Below, piece by piece: positions 1 through 9,087 of a stretch of 30,375 nt of DNA. The stretch comes from Stentor coeruleus. Lineage: Eukaryota; Ciliophora; Heterotrichea; Heterotrichida; Stentoridae. Each line of letters starts with the position of its first letter. Position 1 is the first letter of the stretch. The DNA is taken from positions 1 through 30,375 of the forward strand of contig MPUH01000894.1 of NCBI GenBank assembly GCA_001970955.1, read 5' to 3'. The position numbers and the translations under genes are program-made. Under the pieces are notes generated by a model. That model did no database searches. It was given only the letters and a program-made list of their open reading frames with translations, and was not told the origin of the DNA.

Positions 1-358
1 TTCCTTTGTTTCTCCATGCAGTCAGAAAGTATCCATGTTCTTTCTCGAATTGGAATTTCATCTCATCTTGTAGATCAGTGATTAGTGATCTATCATTGCA
101 TGCCTCAGTGTCTAAGCTTTTAATATAATCATCTATGCATATTTCTATCTTCCCTAGGGTGCAAAAGTCTTGGTAATTTAGGATGTCGGTAATCCCGCGA
201 ACAGATGATTGCGTCACAGTGATAAGTGGTTGCCCTTGAGTACGCAGGGTTCTGCTTGTTAGCTTTTGATTAAATTGCTGGGTTTTGGTTATCAGCCTGT
301 TTTGTTGTATGTTATTACTATTGCGTACTTCGTTGCGCATTGTTCCGTAGTAAGCCAT
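1..358 (-). CDS. Unrecognised protein, N-terminal part (runs off the window)
   Basis: An open reading frame starts with ATG at 358 on the minus strand and stays open to position 1, about 119 codons, so the C-terminus lies outside the window. The protein begins MAYYGTMRNEVRNSNNIQQN, is rich in Gln, Asn, Thr and Arg, and has no signal peptide or membrane segment. The region is clearly richer in GC (roughly 40%) than the rest of the window, which makes 119 open codons less likely by chance and suggests an origin different from the neighbouring genes. It lies 159 nt downstream of another minus-strand ORF (518-805) of similar character, so the two may belong to one element. I do not recognise the family. 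A plus-strand ORF overlaps part of it but is shorter and needs a non-ATG start. Confidence 0.5.
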   Translation of the reverse strand, partial: MAYYGTMRNEVRNSNNIQQNRLITKTQQFNQKLTSRTLRTQGQPLITVTQSSVRGITDILNYQDFCTLGKIEICIDDYIKSLDTEACNDRSLITDLQDEMKFQFEKEHGYFLTAWRNKG

Positions 359-517
359 CTTAGAAAAATTAAGCCGAAGTTTTCTGGGAAGAAAAAAAGT
401 AAAGCTCTAACTTTGAAAAACCCTGAAGTTGTTGAATGCCTTGAAATCCTCACCTCTGATGTAAGTGAGTTAGATATAAAATTTAATTGATAAGCCTAAG
501 ATTATCATCAAATTCTA

Positions 518-805
518 TTAAAAATTAATGCAGCTAGCAACCTCAGGATCTTCAATAACAGATAGCATATATTCACTAAATTTGTCTTGTTTTTTTTCTA
601 TCCTAGTGTCTTCTGACTTGAGGTTTTCCACTTCACTTACAAATTTGTTATTGAAATCGTCGAATTTTTTATTCATTGATGAGACTTCTTCTTTTATCAA
701 TGAAACTTCTTTTGAGATTTCTTCAAACTTGTCCGTGCTGGTTTTTATATGCACACTAAGAATATTTTTTAGTTCAACAAGAGCTTCCTTTAATTCAGAA
801 TCCAT
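518..805 (-). CDS. Small coiled-coil protein, function unknown
   Basis: A 95-residue minus-strand ORF with an ATG start and TAA stop. It is almost entirely charged and helical, with heptad-like spacing of Leu, Ile and Val (for example ELKNILSVHIK, EEISKEVSLIKEEVSSM, ENLKSEDTRIEKKQDKF), so a coiled coil is expected from about residue 5 to 80. There is no membrane segment or enzyme motif. It precedes the unknown ORF at 358-1 on the same strand. A short coiled-coil ORF followed by a second ORF in a composition island is a layout seen in some retroelements and viral inserts, but nothing here identifies one. A near-complete ORF exists on the opposite strand (528-824). The minus frame is preferred because its product has clean coiled-coil periodicity. 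Confidence 0.5.
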   Translation of the reverse strand: MDSELKEALVELKNILSVHIKTSTDKFEEISKEVSLIKEEVSSMNKKFDDFNNKFVSEVENLKSEDTRIEKKQDKFSEYMLSVIEDPEVASCINF

Positions 806-852
806 TTTTTTAAAGATACATTAGATATCCACTATAATGAAGAATTTGAATA

Positions 853-860
853 CCCCCCCC
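853..860. repeat. C8 homopolymer (G8 on the minus strand)
   Basis: Eight consecutive C residues, conspicuous in a window with very few G/C runs. On the minus strand this is a G8 tract about 48 nt upstream of the ATG of the 518-805 ORF, at the edge where composition returns to very AT-rich. Confidence 0.8.
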
Positions 861-1674
861 TTATTAGTATTATATGTTTTGCTATAATTAAGTATAGATT
901 TGCAGTTTTTCTTTATGCTGTTAAGTATTTAAATATTAATTAAATAATCGTTACTAAAAGATTTTCCTATATTTTCTTACTATGCGTGTATGCAATACGC
1001 ATATTATATTTATTTCCAATAATTTAATCTAAATGGAACTGAGTCGAAAATGAAGAATTGTTTGAGATTTGGCTTTCTTGAGTCTTTTTAGCTGCTAAAA
1101 AAGTTAGTGATTGATGAAGAAAAACTTAAATTAATTTCTTTAAGTAAAAAACGCTTAAAAGTTTTCTTCTAACTTCAAGATATAGAAAATTATATATTCC
1201 AAAATTAGTATAATCTGGCAATAAAATTCTAAAAAACACACTCAAATCTCTCTAGCTTTACCCAAAATGCATCCTAAAAATCTAAATCAAGGCATCTCAC
1301 ACAATCCAATTTAATACATAAATTATTATAAAGACTTAATAAGATTAGCTAAATCCAAACATCTTCAACAGCATCCAAAACTTCTTCCACCATAGCGATT
1401 TGATTGCAAACAGTTTGTAAAGGCTTAAAATACCTGCTCAAATAAAAAAGAAGTGGCTGAAGACCAATAGTCTCTGGATTATATCTCTAAGGGGTGCTTA
1501 AGATATGAAAAAAAAGATTTTTTTGATTATCTTTAAGTAATTATCAAAAGAATTAGTTTTTCTTGCATCCTTAAAACAAATCTTCACTTACTATGGCTCC
1601 TAATATTTTTATACAAATGCTCTTTTGAGGAACTATAAAAGATAAAGTTTTCTTATGGACTTTCATCTTTATAT
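861..1674. other. Intergenic, no supported gene
   Basis: About 810 nt of AT-rich sequence between the left composition island and the end of the TTLL gene. All six frames contain stops at roughly the rate expected for this composition. I see no RNA gene, repeat array or conserved motif. Confidence 0.5.
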
Positions 1675-3159
1675 CTACTTAGTCCTGCCAATATAAACTT
1701 CTAGGATAGTTTTACTTGACCTATCTTCCTTGCTTTTAGGTTCTAAGCTTTTCTTCCGCGGTATTGAGACATCTTCAGGCACAGGCTCTTTTCTTTTCGC
1801 AGACAACGGCCTTGAATCTTTCTTCCTATTTTTGCTTCCAGTATAAACATGCCAATTCTGTGCAGCAGCATTCATGAATTTTTGGTAATAATTTTCATAA
1901 TCCCCGGGGTAAATTTTTATATACCCAGTCTTCTGTCTTTTTTCATGTTTATCTCTTCGTTCAAGCGCTGCATTTTTCGCAATTTGTCTCTCTTCAGTGC
2001 CATTTTTCCAGCTACGAGATGTCGTCGCTCTAAGTTCGCAAATGCTTTTACACTGTGCTTCTTGCATTTTTTGTGACTTGGGGGTAATATTCATGATCTT
2101 AATAGCTTCAAAAATAACCTTCTGTTTAATTTCAGTATCTAAAGTACTATCAGTTGTAAAACTTGGCGAATGATTCACTTCAAGTAGCCAAGGCTTAAGT
2201 TTATGATCCAAAATTATATCAAACCCAAGTATTTCAAAGCACATTGAATTAGTAATATCAAAAGGTTGACATGATCTATATATATGTGCTAATGATGGCT
2301 GAACTGTACACAAAGTCTTAATGACAATATCACAAATTTTATCCCACAAAGCGACAACATCATGACCATCTTCTTCAATTCTCTATATAAACCCTACAAG
2401 TAATACACTTGATAGCCTGCGTTTATGAGCAACTTTTTCATCTTTAGCTTCTTGATTTTGTATAAACCCAGGGTTGTTTTTATTGATCGCATAGTTAGTT
2501 AAATGCATAAAAGCTTGGTCTAAATTCCTTTTTTTAGGCGCTTGATAAGTTTCTGTTGCAAACCTCGCCAATCCTTCTTCGTGAATGAAAATTTTCAACG
2601 GGTCACAACCTGCAACCAAGACGTAAATCCTAAAGTCAAATTTCAATCCGTCTATTAAATATGGTTTTGTTAAGTATTGCTGAGCTATATAATGATCAGT
2701 TTCTTGAAGGTCTTCTGGCTTTTTTACTAGGTAAATACCTCTTCCTTGAGATGATGCTTCAGGTTTTACTATAAATGTTTTGGACTTGTTATGAGAAAGA
2801 GCGCTTATAAAATCTGTAAGTTCAACTGGAAGCACCCAAGTCATTGGGTAAAAATTGTAATCGCTTGTGTATAGTTTTCGGAGTTTGTTTAAGTTTAAAG
2901 CCATGCAATTTTTTCGAGCTATCTGATACATCCCTGGGAAATGGTTGATTTTTTGGGTTATACGCATTTTTGATAGCCGCTCAGTGGATACGGCGGTGTC
3001 GGTCCAGAGAAGATCCCAGTCTTGGTCTTGTTTGTCAGAAATGCTCCAACGCAAAATCCCAGCAATGTCTTTGATTATTTCATATTTCGTATCTATTTAC
3101 TATTTACTTGCCACATTCAAAATCAATTTTTTTTCGGGCTTTGATCCTTTTTTCTTCAT
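1675..3159 (-). CDS. TTLL6/TTLL13-like tubulin polyglutamylase
   Basis: Tubulin-tyrosine-ligase-like enzyme expected to add glutamate chains to axonemal tubulin. Removing two 15-nt introns (3093-3107 and 2383-2397) gives a continuous 484-residue protein from ATG 3159 to TAG 1675. The first join restores ANTKYEIIKDIAG, and the second restores KRRLSSVLLRIEEDGHDVV at the length seen in animal TTLL6/13. Visible family motifs, in order, are TKYE, WTDTAVSTERL, QKINHFPGM, the ATP-grasp segment IVKPEASSQGRGIYLV, KFDFRIYVLV, EEGLARFAT, MHLTNYAIN and FEILGFDIILDHKLKPWLLE followed by VNHSPSFTTDS. The catalytic core is complete. The basic C-terminal tail, with the IYPGDYENYY segment typical of TTLL6/7 microtubule-binding regions, is shorter than in animals. 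The TTLL6/13 branch is inferred from overall similarity recalled from memory; substrate preference (alpha or beta tubulin) cannot be read. Confidence 0.93.
2383..2397 (-). other. 15-nt spliceosomal intron in the TTLL gene
   Basis: Minus-strand sequence GTAGGGTTTATATAG, phase 0. If retained, its last codon TAG stops translation. Removal makes KRRLSSVLLRIEEDGHD match the family length exactly. Confidence 0.92.
3093..3107 (-). other. 15-nt spliceosomal intron near the 5' end of the TTLL gene
   Basis: Minus-strand sequence GTAAATAGTAAATAG, phase 1. Removal joins the first exon (starting MKKKGSKPEKKL) to the conserved TKYEIIKDIAGILRW segment. Retention gives two consecutive in-frame stops. Confidence 0.9.
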
Positions 3160-3720
3160 ATTTAAATATAAAGCTCATTTGTCAAATTATTTTACCACAT
3201 ATTTTCGAGTTAAATATTTTTATTATTTTTAAAAAAGACATTGCTGAATATGATAAAGATAGGAATGCTATGGATTTCTTATGGAAAAGAATTAGAATAA
3301 ATTGTAATGTTGGATAGGAAATTTATTATGATTATTGTATTAAAGAAAACTTGAAAACAAATGCTGTTCATTTAAATATCACCCTTAAAATCTTCTTGAA
3401 GCATTTTCTAACAGCAAAATAGTTGATTTTGAAAATCAAAATATTCCTTATCAAATAATATCATATTTACTTCACCCAAATTCGTCTTTATTCACATATA
3501 TAATCTTCATAATTAATAATGAATTTATATCTGTAAGTTGATATATCATTACAAAAATAAATAATCGAAACTCTTAAGGTTAAAATTTTTTCATCTATAG
3601 AAATATGATATGATAATAATCAAAGCTATTCAAAAATAAAGACTTATACAAACATCTCAATAGTATAAATTTAAGCCTTCTAAAATTATTGCTAAGTTTA
3701 AAGTACTGATAATTTAGTAA
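3160..3720. other. Intergenic between kinesin 3' end and TTLL 5' end
   Basis: About 560 nt of AT-rich sequence that must hold the TTLL promoter and the kinesin 3' end, both on the minus strand. A short plus-strand ORF fragment around 3228-3317 has a plausible amino-acid pattern but no start context or homology that I can see, and it is not called a gene. Confidence 0.45.
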
Positions 3721-6714
3721 TTAAAATACTATGCAATCTTTTTTCTTTTCACCCTTACTATGATCAGATTTAACAACATCACTTTGACTTTTTTTCATTC
3801 CTGACTTATCAACTTCAAAACCTTCTCTCTTCTTATTTTGAGTATTCTTATTATTTTTATTTTTATCACTATCTCCCTTCAAATCATTTTTATGCTTATC
3901 TTTTTTCTCATTTTCCACAGCCTGATTCCTTTTCATATTTTCTTCAATTTTATTTTCTACATATGGAGCTTTAGTTTCAGCAGTTAATTTTTTCGTTGTC
4001 TCAACTTTCATTATCATACCTGTTCCATAAAGACGAATAACAAGTTTATTAGTTTTCATATACGAAGCAAGTGATTCATCAATCAAAACATTAACAAACG
4101 TTTCTTTCCAATTAAAAACAGGTTGTTCTGAGTATCCTGGAACAATCGAAGTCCTCCTAATACCAAGTCCAGGAAAATGAAATTCGCAATATACATTATT
4201 TGAGTATGAAGGGGGAATGTTACGAGCTTCATTGATTTCTACTCTAAAATTTATAAGCTGGCCAACAAGTTCTTCTGGAGAATCAGGGCCTTCTTCTAAA
4301 ATCTGCCCAATTTCATCTACAGGAACGATATTCATTCTTAAATATCCAGCATCTCCACCCCAAGCAGAAATTATTAAAATGTCAAAAGGATTATCAAACA
4401 ACAAGCCTAAAGGTTTGAGTGAATAATACCCTTTGCCAATCAAACTCTCTTCTGGAGGGTCCCATAAAGGATCTTCATCAGGTGAAGGCATTACATCTTC
4501 ATCAAGTAATTCTTTTAACATACAAAGCCTATCTTCAAACTTGTCACTATCCCAATACCATATAAGCCCATAATCTTGATTAATAACTTCAACTTTTAGT
4601 TCTTTTTCCCATCTTTCAGGTTCTAAGTCTTCTTCTTCTTTTACATCATCAGGAAGGATGTTTATGATTTTTGCTGAAAATTTTACATGTTTTTTAAGTT
4701 CTGATGCTAGCATATTCGCTTCATTAATTAAAGGAAATAATTTCGCAAGCTTGTTGTGGATGATTTTCTTCTTAGACAAAGGCTCTTCATAATGCTCAAA
4801 TGGAGGAGGGGCAACTTCTGTTATAACAGGTTCAAACTCAACTAAAGGAGGAGGTGCTATTTCAGGAGAAAGTGGTGAAAAAGGTGCATTAATACTAGCC
4901 CGATGAGATTGTAATGGAATATCAACTTGAGATAAAGCTCTACTTGCTCTAACTGACTGTCTTGGTATAACTTTTTCAAACTCTTCCCCATCATATTTCT
5001 GTTTCTCATCCTGAACAAACTCATAGTCTATATCGTTTTCTTTGAGTTCTGAAGTTTCTCCAGGAATTTTAAAAAGAAACATTGTACTTGTTCCAATAAG
5101 TATCCTATCCATATTATTCAGAGTTACTGTGCCTTCAAATATTTTTCCATTAACAAATAAGTTTTTAGAAGATTTATCATCACATGCTGTTAAAGTTATC
5201 TTTCCCTCTTCGCTTTTATCAAAAATACAATGCCGAGCTGAAACACTAGAACTTGCAAATATCAAGTCACAAGGTGGGTTACCATTTTTTCTCCCAGCAA
5301 CAAGAGGGACTTTATTAAAATTATAACAAACTTTACCAGTCAATTGCTGATCTTCAGTTATGTTTTTAATATGTGGTCCAGATATATCGACTCTAAGCTC
5401 ATTTTCAGAAGCTACTTGCTTTTTTTGATAAGTGCTGAAATCCATACCTTCTTTTTTAAGTTTTTCTAAAGCAATGATTTGCTCTTTGAGCTCTTTAAGT
5501 TTTTCAGTCCCACCAAGTTCTCTAACTTGTTCATTAAGTTCCATGATTTTATCTTTTCCCCCAAGTTCTTCAAGTAGGTTTCTCAACTCAGTGTTTTCTC
5601 TGGTTAATTTTGCCTCAACAGTTTCATTGACAATTGCATGGTTTTTAATTTTCTTAGCTCTGTCAGCATATCTAAGAGTGCTTAAGGTTTCTTCATAGTT
5701 TACTGTTGCAGGACTTAAAGCACAGATCATAATAGTCTTTGAATTACCTCCTAAAGCTGATGATAAAATCCTAGTCAAAGCTGAGTCTCTGTAAGGTACA
5801 ACCACATTAGTCTTTTTACCCATAGATTTTTCAGCTAAAGCTTCTATGACTGAACCTAAGACAACTAAAGACTTGTTAATAGCACAACCTTCTTTAAGCC
5901 TGTCACCTGTAGCTCCAGTCTGACCAGCTTTTTCACTACCAGCAAGGTCGACAAGATTAATAACACTGACTTTTTCCATCTTCCTATTTCCTTCTTTTGT
6001 GATCTGTTTGAATTCTATTGTAAAAATAGTATGTGCTCTACTGCTTGTTGCGTTCATATTTGTCGCCCCAATCGATCTATGAGTGTTACCAAGTTCCATA
6101 AGTTTTTCAATCTCTTCATAATTAGCTGCTTGGACTTTGCTAAGATCTTCAACAAATACCCCATGATCTTTACTCTCACGGACTTTCAATCCTCCTTGTA
6201 TACGTTGGGCAACAGGGACTAGCAAATCTTGAATTTTTTCATTATAAATTTCAAGCATACTAACCAAAACTTCAAAGCTTTTAGTTTCACTTTTCCTTTG
6301 ATCTGTTCTATTGAAAATTTCTTTGAAGCTGATTGGAATAATCCCTTTATTATTACCGTAACCTACCATAGAGTAGGATTTCCCAGAACCAGTTTGACCA
6401 TATGCGAATAAACAACAATTATAGCCTTCCCAAGCATTGTTGAGGACTTCCTCACCAAGGGCTAAATAAACTTTTCTTTGATCTGCATAGACATCGTCAA
6501 TAGGAGTGAAATATCCATCAATCTCTTCAAACCTGTCATGAGACCAGAAAGAATAATCAAAAGTAAAATCACGAGTGGCTCCAGATTTAGTGTCAAAGAT
6601 TGTTGTTGTTTTATCAGCCTAGGTAAAATTTACCATTTTGATACAGAGCTCAGCACCCAAATCATTCTCACGTGTATTGAATGGACGCACTCTTACTGCT
6701 ACTTTAACACTCAT
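3721..6714 (-). CDS. Kinesin-3 family motor with FHA domain and C-terminal CaaX box
   Basis: Plus-end microtubule motor of the kinesin-3 (KIF1/Unc104) type, 992 residues after removal of one 15-nt intron at 6620-6634. It starts MSVKVAVRVRPFNTREND. The P-loop GQTGSGKSY is at about residues 101-109, switch I NATSSRAHT near 215 and switch II DLAGSEKAG near 250, followed by a neck and short coiled coil. An FHA domain spans about 453-543 (VAGRKNGNPPCDLIF, then ASSSVSARHCIFD), and a C2-like segment lies around 820-890 (LINFRVEINEARNIPPSYS). The last 100 residues are Lys/Asn/Asp-rich and end GEKKKDCIVF: a polybasic stretch plus a CaaX motif. No PH domain is visible, although many kinesin-3 proteins bind cargo membranes through one. 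Prenylation could substitute for it (inference). In ciliates this class is expected to move vesicles or act in cilia; cargo is unknown. Confidence 0.95.
6620..6634 (-). other. 15-nt intron in the kinesin motor domain
   Basis: Minus-strand sequence GTAAATTTTACCTAG, phase 0, ending in an in-frame TAG if retained. Splicing gives ELCIKMADKTTTIFD, which aligns without a gap to the kinesin-3 beta-strand that precedes the FDYSFWSH motif. Confidence 0.93.
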
Positions 6715-7403
6715 ATTTATTACTACATGTCGAATAGATGTAAAAAATGAATTCCTAGGCTTGATTAGTATTAGATAAATTTTTGGTGAAAATGTAAGAA
6801 TTTATCATATTAGGATTTGGTTAATAAATATAATTGTAAATAGATATCATGACTACTTAGCATGATTTTTACCTGGAGAAAATTTTCAGTAAAGCTAGTT
6901 CATTGGACAATTTCAATCAAATCCGCTTTCATAAGAAATTTATTATATTTCTCCAATTTCCATAAATTGCATTAAATAAATATGGGTTTTAAAGGCAATA
7001 ATTTTCTTATAATGGGAAAATTCATTTGACCCAAAACTACATTTAGCGCTCTACACATTACTTTTCTCAAAATTTAAATAATTTGTTTATTTTATACTTT
7101 ACACAGACTTATTATCATAACTGTTACTTAAATACTATATTCAATAATACTAAACTAGTAAATACTCAATATAAACATAATCGAATCAGTTTCCAATTTT
7201 ATCGTCCTGAAAATTTGCAACTCTAAACTCATCAAATCCCAACCAAAACCCTAACATAAACTCATCATACTTTATCACAAAATCATAAATTTAAAATTAA
7301 AAAGAAAGTCCCTCACAATAAGCTCTTAAAAAAATCTTTTTTCAGGACCATTACAAGCATCTAAGTAAGCAACCATTTTATACGTAATAAAGAGTGGCTG
7401 AAA
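6715..7403. other. Divergent intergenic region (kinesin and RPS9 promoters)
   Basis: About 690 nt between two divergently transcribed genes, very AT-rich, with no ORF of note. It must contain both promoters. I see no motif I can name with confidence. A single CCCTAACA octamer at 7249-7256 matches the heterotrich telomere unit as I recall it, but occurs only once. Confidence 0.5.
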
Positions 7404-7995
7404 ATGACGAAGTCTTATAGGAAACGTAAGAAATTACATAGGAAGCCGTACATCAAAGACCCCACGTAGGCCATTTGAAAAGGAAAGACTTGACCAAGAA
7501 ATGATGTTGATGGGTCAGTATGGTCTAAAAAACAAAAGAGAAGTCTGGAGAGTTCAGCTAACTCTTGCCAAAATCAGAAAAGCAGCAAGAGAACTTTTGA
7601 CCTTAGAAGAGACTCATCCAAGAAGGATTTTCGAAGGTAACGCCCTTATTCGCCGAATGGTCAGACTTGGGCTCTTAAATGAGACTGAAAAGAAGCTCGA
7701 TTTTGTCCTCGGCTTAACCCTTCAAAAATTCATGGAAAGAAGACTTCAAACTAAGGTTTTCAAAAAGAACATGGCTAAAAGCATCCATCATGCTCGTGTG
7801 CTTATCAGACAAAGACATATCCGTGTAGGCAAACAAATTGTCAATGTTCCAAGTTTCTTGGTCAGAGTCGATAGTGAAAAATATATCGAATACGATCCAA
7901 ACTCTTCATTAAGTGGTGGACGACCAGGACGTGTTAAGAGGCGCAATTTGGCAAAGGCAACTAAAAAAGATAAAGCTGATGAAGAAGATGATTAG
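7404..7995 (+). CDS. RPS9: 40S ribosomal protein uS4 (RPS9)
   Basis: Small-subunit ribosomal protein that binds 18S rRNA and helps decoding fidelity. The CDS is 7404-7425 joined to 7442-7995, removing a 16-nt intron, giving 191 residues and a TAG stop. The spliced N-terminus [20 protein letters not shown] leads into [42 protein letters not shown]-like [11 protein letters not shown] and the S4 RNA-binding domain with [20 protein letters not shown] and [19 protein letters not shown]. The acidic tail KDKADEEDD is typical of the eukaryotic protein. Length matches the family (about 190). It is followed 55 nt later by an unrelated gene on the same strand. Without splicing, the frame carries TAG and TGA stops before residue 35, so the intron is required. 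Confidence 0.97.
7426..7441 (+). other. 16-nt intron in RPS9
   Basis: GTAAGAAATTACATAG, phase 1, 22 nt after the ATG. Being 16 nt, it shifts the frame if retained. Removal is the only simple way to connect the ATG at 7404 to the [13 protein letters not shown] core. Confidence 0.93.
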
Positions 7996-8050
7996 GTAAT
8001 TTAGAAATCTTTACAAAACTTATTTTGTATGTTGATATGTTATTTAATAC

Positions 8051-8650
8051 ATGGATAATGAACAGCTTATCACTGAGTTTAATCTGCCTAACTTCAAGTT
8101 TAAGAGAAGAACACGCACTCCTGAATATTTGAGAAATGTTTGTAGTCGTACAGGAATGATACACTTGGAAAAAAGGCTTAGTGAAGTTAATACACCGGTT
8201 CATTCGGAAAATACAACTCCTAAAATGAATATGACACGTCCAGCAACGGCAGGACAAAGAGTTATGCATAAAGTAAGACATAAGAGAGTGTATATGGAAG
8301 AGATGGCTACAATGAATTTTAAACACTTTGATACCCCTGTTGAACTTGTAGCAATGGCTCAGTTTCGTAAGGGTTTGATGAAAGAAATCGAAAGCCATCA
8401 TTTTCACATGACTCCAGAACATATTGAAAAAGTCAGATGCAACTCTGTTCAGCAAGATTTGTTAGATTTGCAAAAACTTAAAAGGAAAAAACAGGATAAT
8501 AAAATCAAAAGAGAACTTATAAGCAGAAGTCATTTAGGCAATGCTATTTATATGTTAAGAGCCCTTCCAAATAGCACTCGAGCAGTTTTAGCAAAAAGTT
8601 TGAATGAAATTTTACCACCAGGAAGTCGCTTCCATCAACTATCTAATTAA
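8051..8650 (+). CDS. Hypothetical basic protein, 199 aa
   Basis: An uninterrupted ORF from ATG to TAA, 55 nt after RPS9 on the same strand. The product is basic, with no signal peptide, membrane segment or enzyme motif. Visible pieces are an N-terminal FKFKRRTRTPEYLRNV stretch, a RPATAGQRVMHKVRHKR segment resembling the short basic motifs common in ciliate cytoskeletal proteins, a helical middle, and a Lys-rich predicted helix near residue 140 (DLQKLKRKKQDNKIKREL). The C-terminus ends ILPPGSRFHQLSN. I do not recognise the family. A role in the ciliary cytoskeleton would only be a guess from composition. Codon use matches the confident genes nearby. Confidence 0.8.
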   Translation: MDNEQLITEFNLPNFKFKRRTRTPEYLRNVCSRTGMIHLEKRLSEVNTPVHSENTTPKMNMTRPATAGQRVMHKVRHKRVYMEEMATMNFKHFDTPVELVAMAQFRKGLMKEIESHHFHMTPEHIEKVRCNSVQQDLLDLQKLKRKKQDNKIKRELISRSHLGNAIYMLRALPNSTRAVLAKSLNEILPPGSRFHQLSN

Positions 8651-9087
8651 CTAAATTCCCTGATTTTTCATATCTATATTTTTATTTAATACTAGACTAG
8701 TCTAATCAAACTTTCTGACATATCATAATAGTATAATTTTAAATAATTCTACCAAATTTAAAAATGACTTCAGGAACAAAAAGAACTAATAAAGTAAAAG
8801 CTAGTGTATACCTTTATGGGTGATATAAAAAGAGAGAAAAAAATTTTACCCAACCTTAATATGCCTATTTTCCCTACTTTTACAAAAATATATTGTTTTA
8901 ATAGCACCTAATCTAAGATTGAACTTATAAGATTTAATTAAAAAATTGCTATTATTTAAAGTTTTACTATTAAAAAATCCAAAAATTGCATTAAATCAAA
9001 CTCATTAATATCTAAAATCTATTAGAAAACTTATCAGATTAAATTAAAAATCAAATTAACTAGTTTGATAATAATCGAATATATATA
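8651..9087. other. Intergenic, no supported gene
   Basis: About 440 nt of AT-rich sequence. An ATG at 8763 opens only 19 codons before TGA. No RNA gene or repeat is seen. Confidence 0.5.

Noticed and set aside
266..490. Plus-strand 74-codon ORF
   Set aside because: It needs a TTG start and overlaps the longer minus-strand ORF at 1-358. Only its last 40 codons look protein-like.
1030..1680. A similar reading with reassigned stops on the plus strand after the TTLL gene
   Set aside because: The same argument applies: about 7% stops, and at least one other frame there also gives plausible-looking fragments.
3228..3317. Plus-strand fragment reading KKDIAEYDKDRNAMDFLWKR between TTLL and kinesin
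   Set aside because: Short, no start context, no flanking exon found with 15/16-nt introns, and no family recognised.
7249..7256. CCCTAACA, a possible heterotrich telomere unit inside the window
   Set aside because: A single octamer with no tandem copies. One chance occurrence in 30 kb is not surprising.
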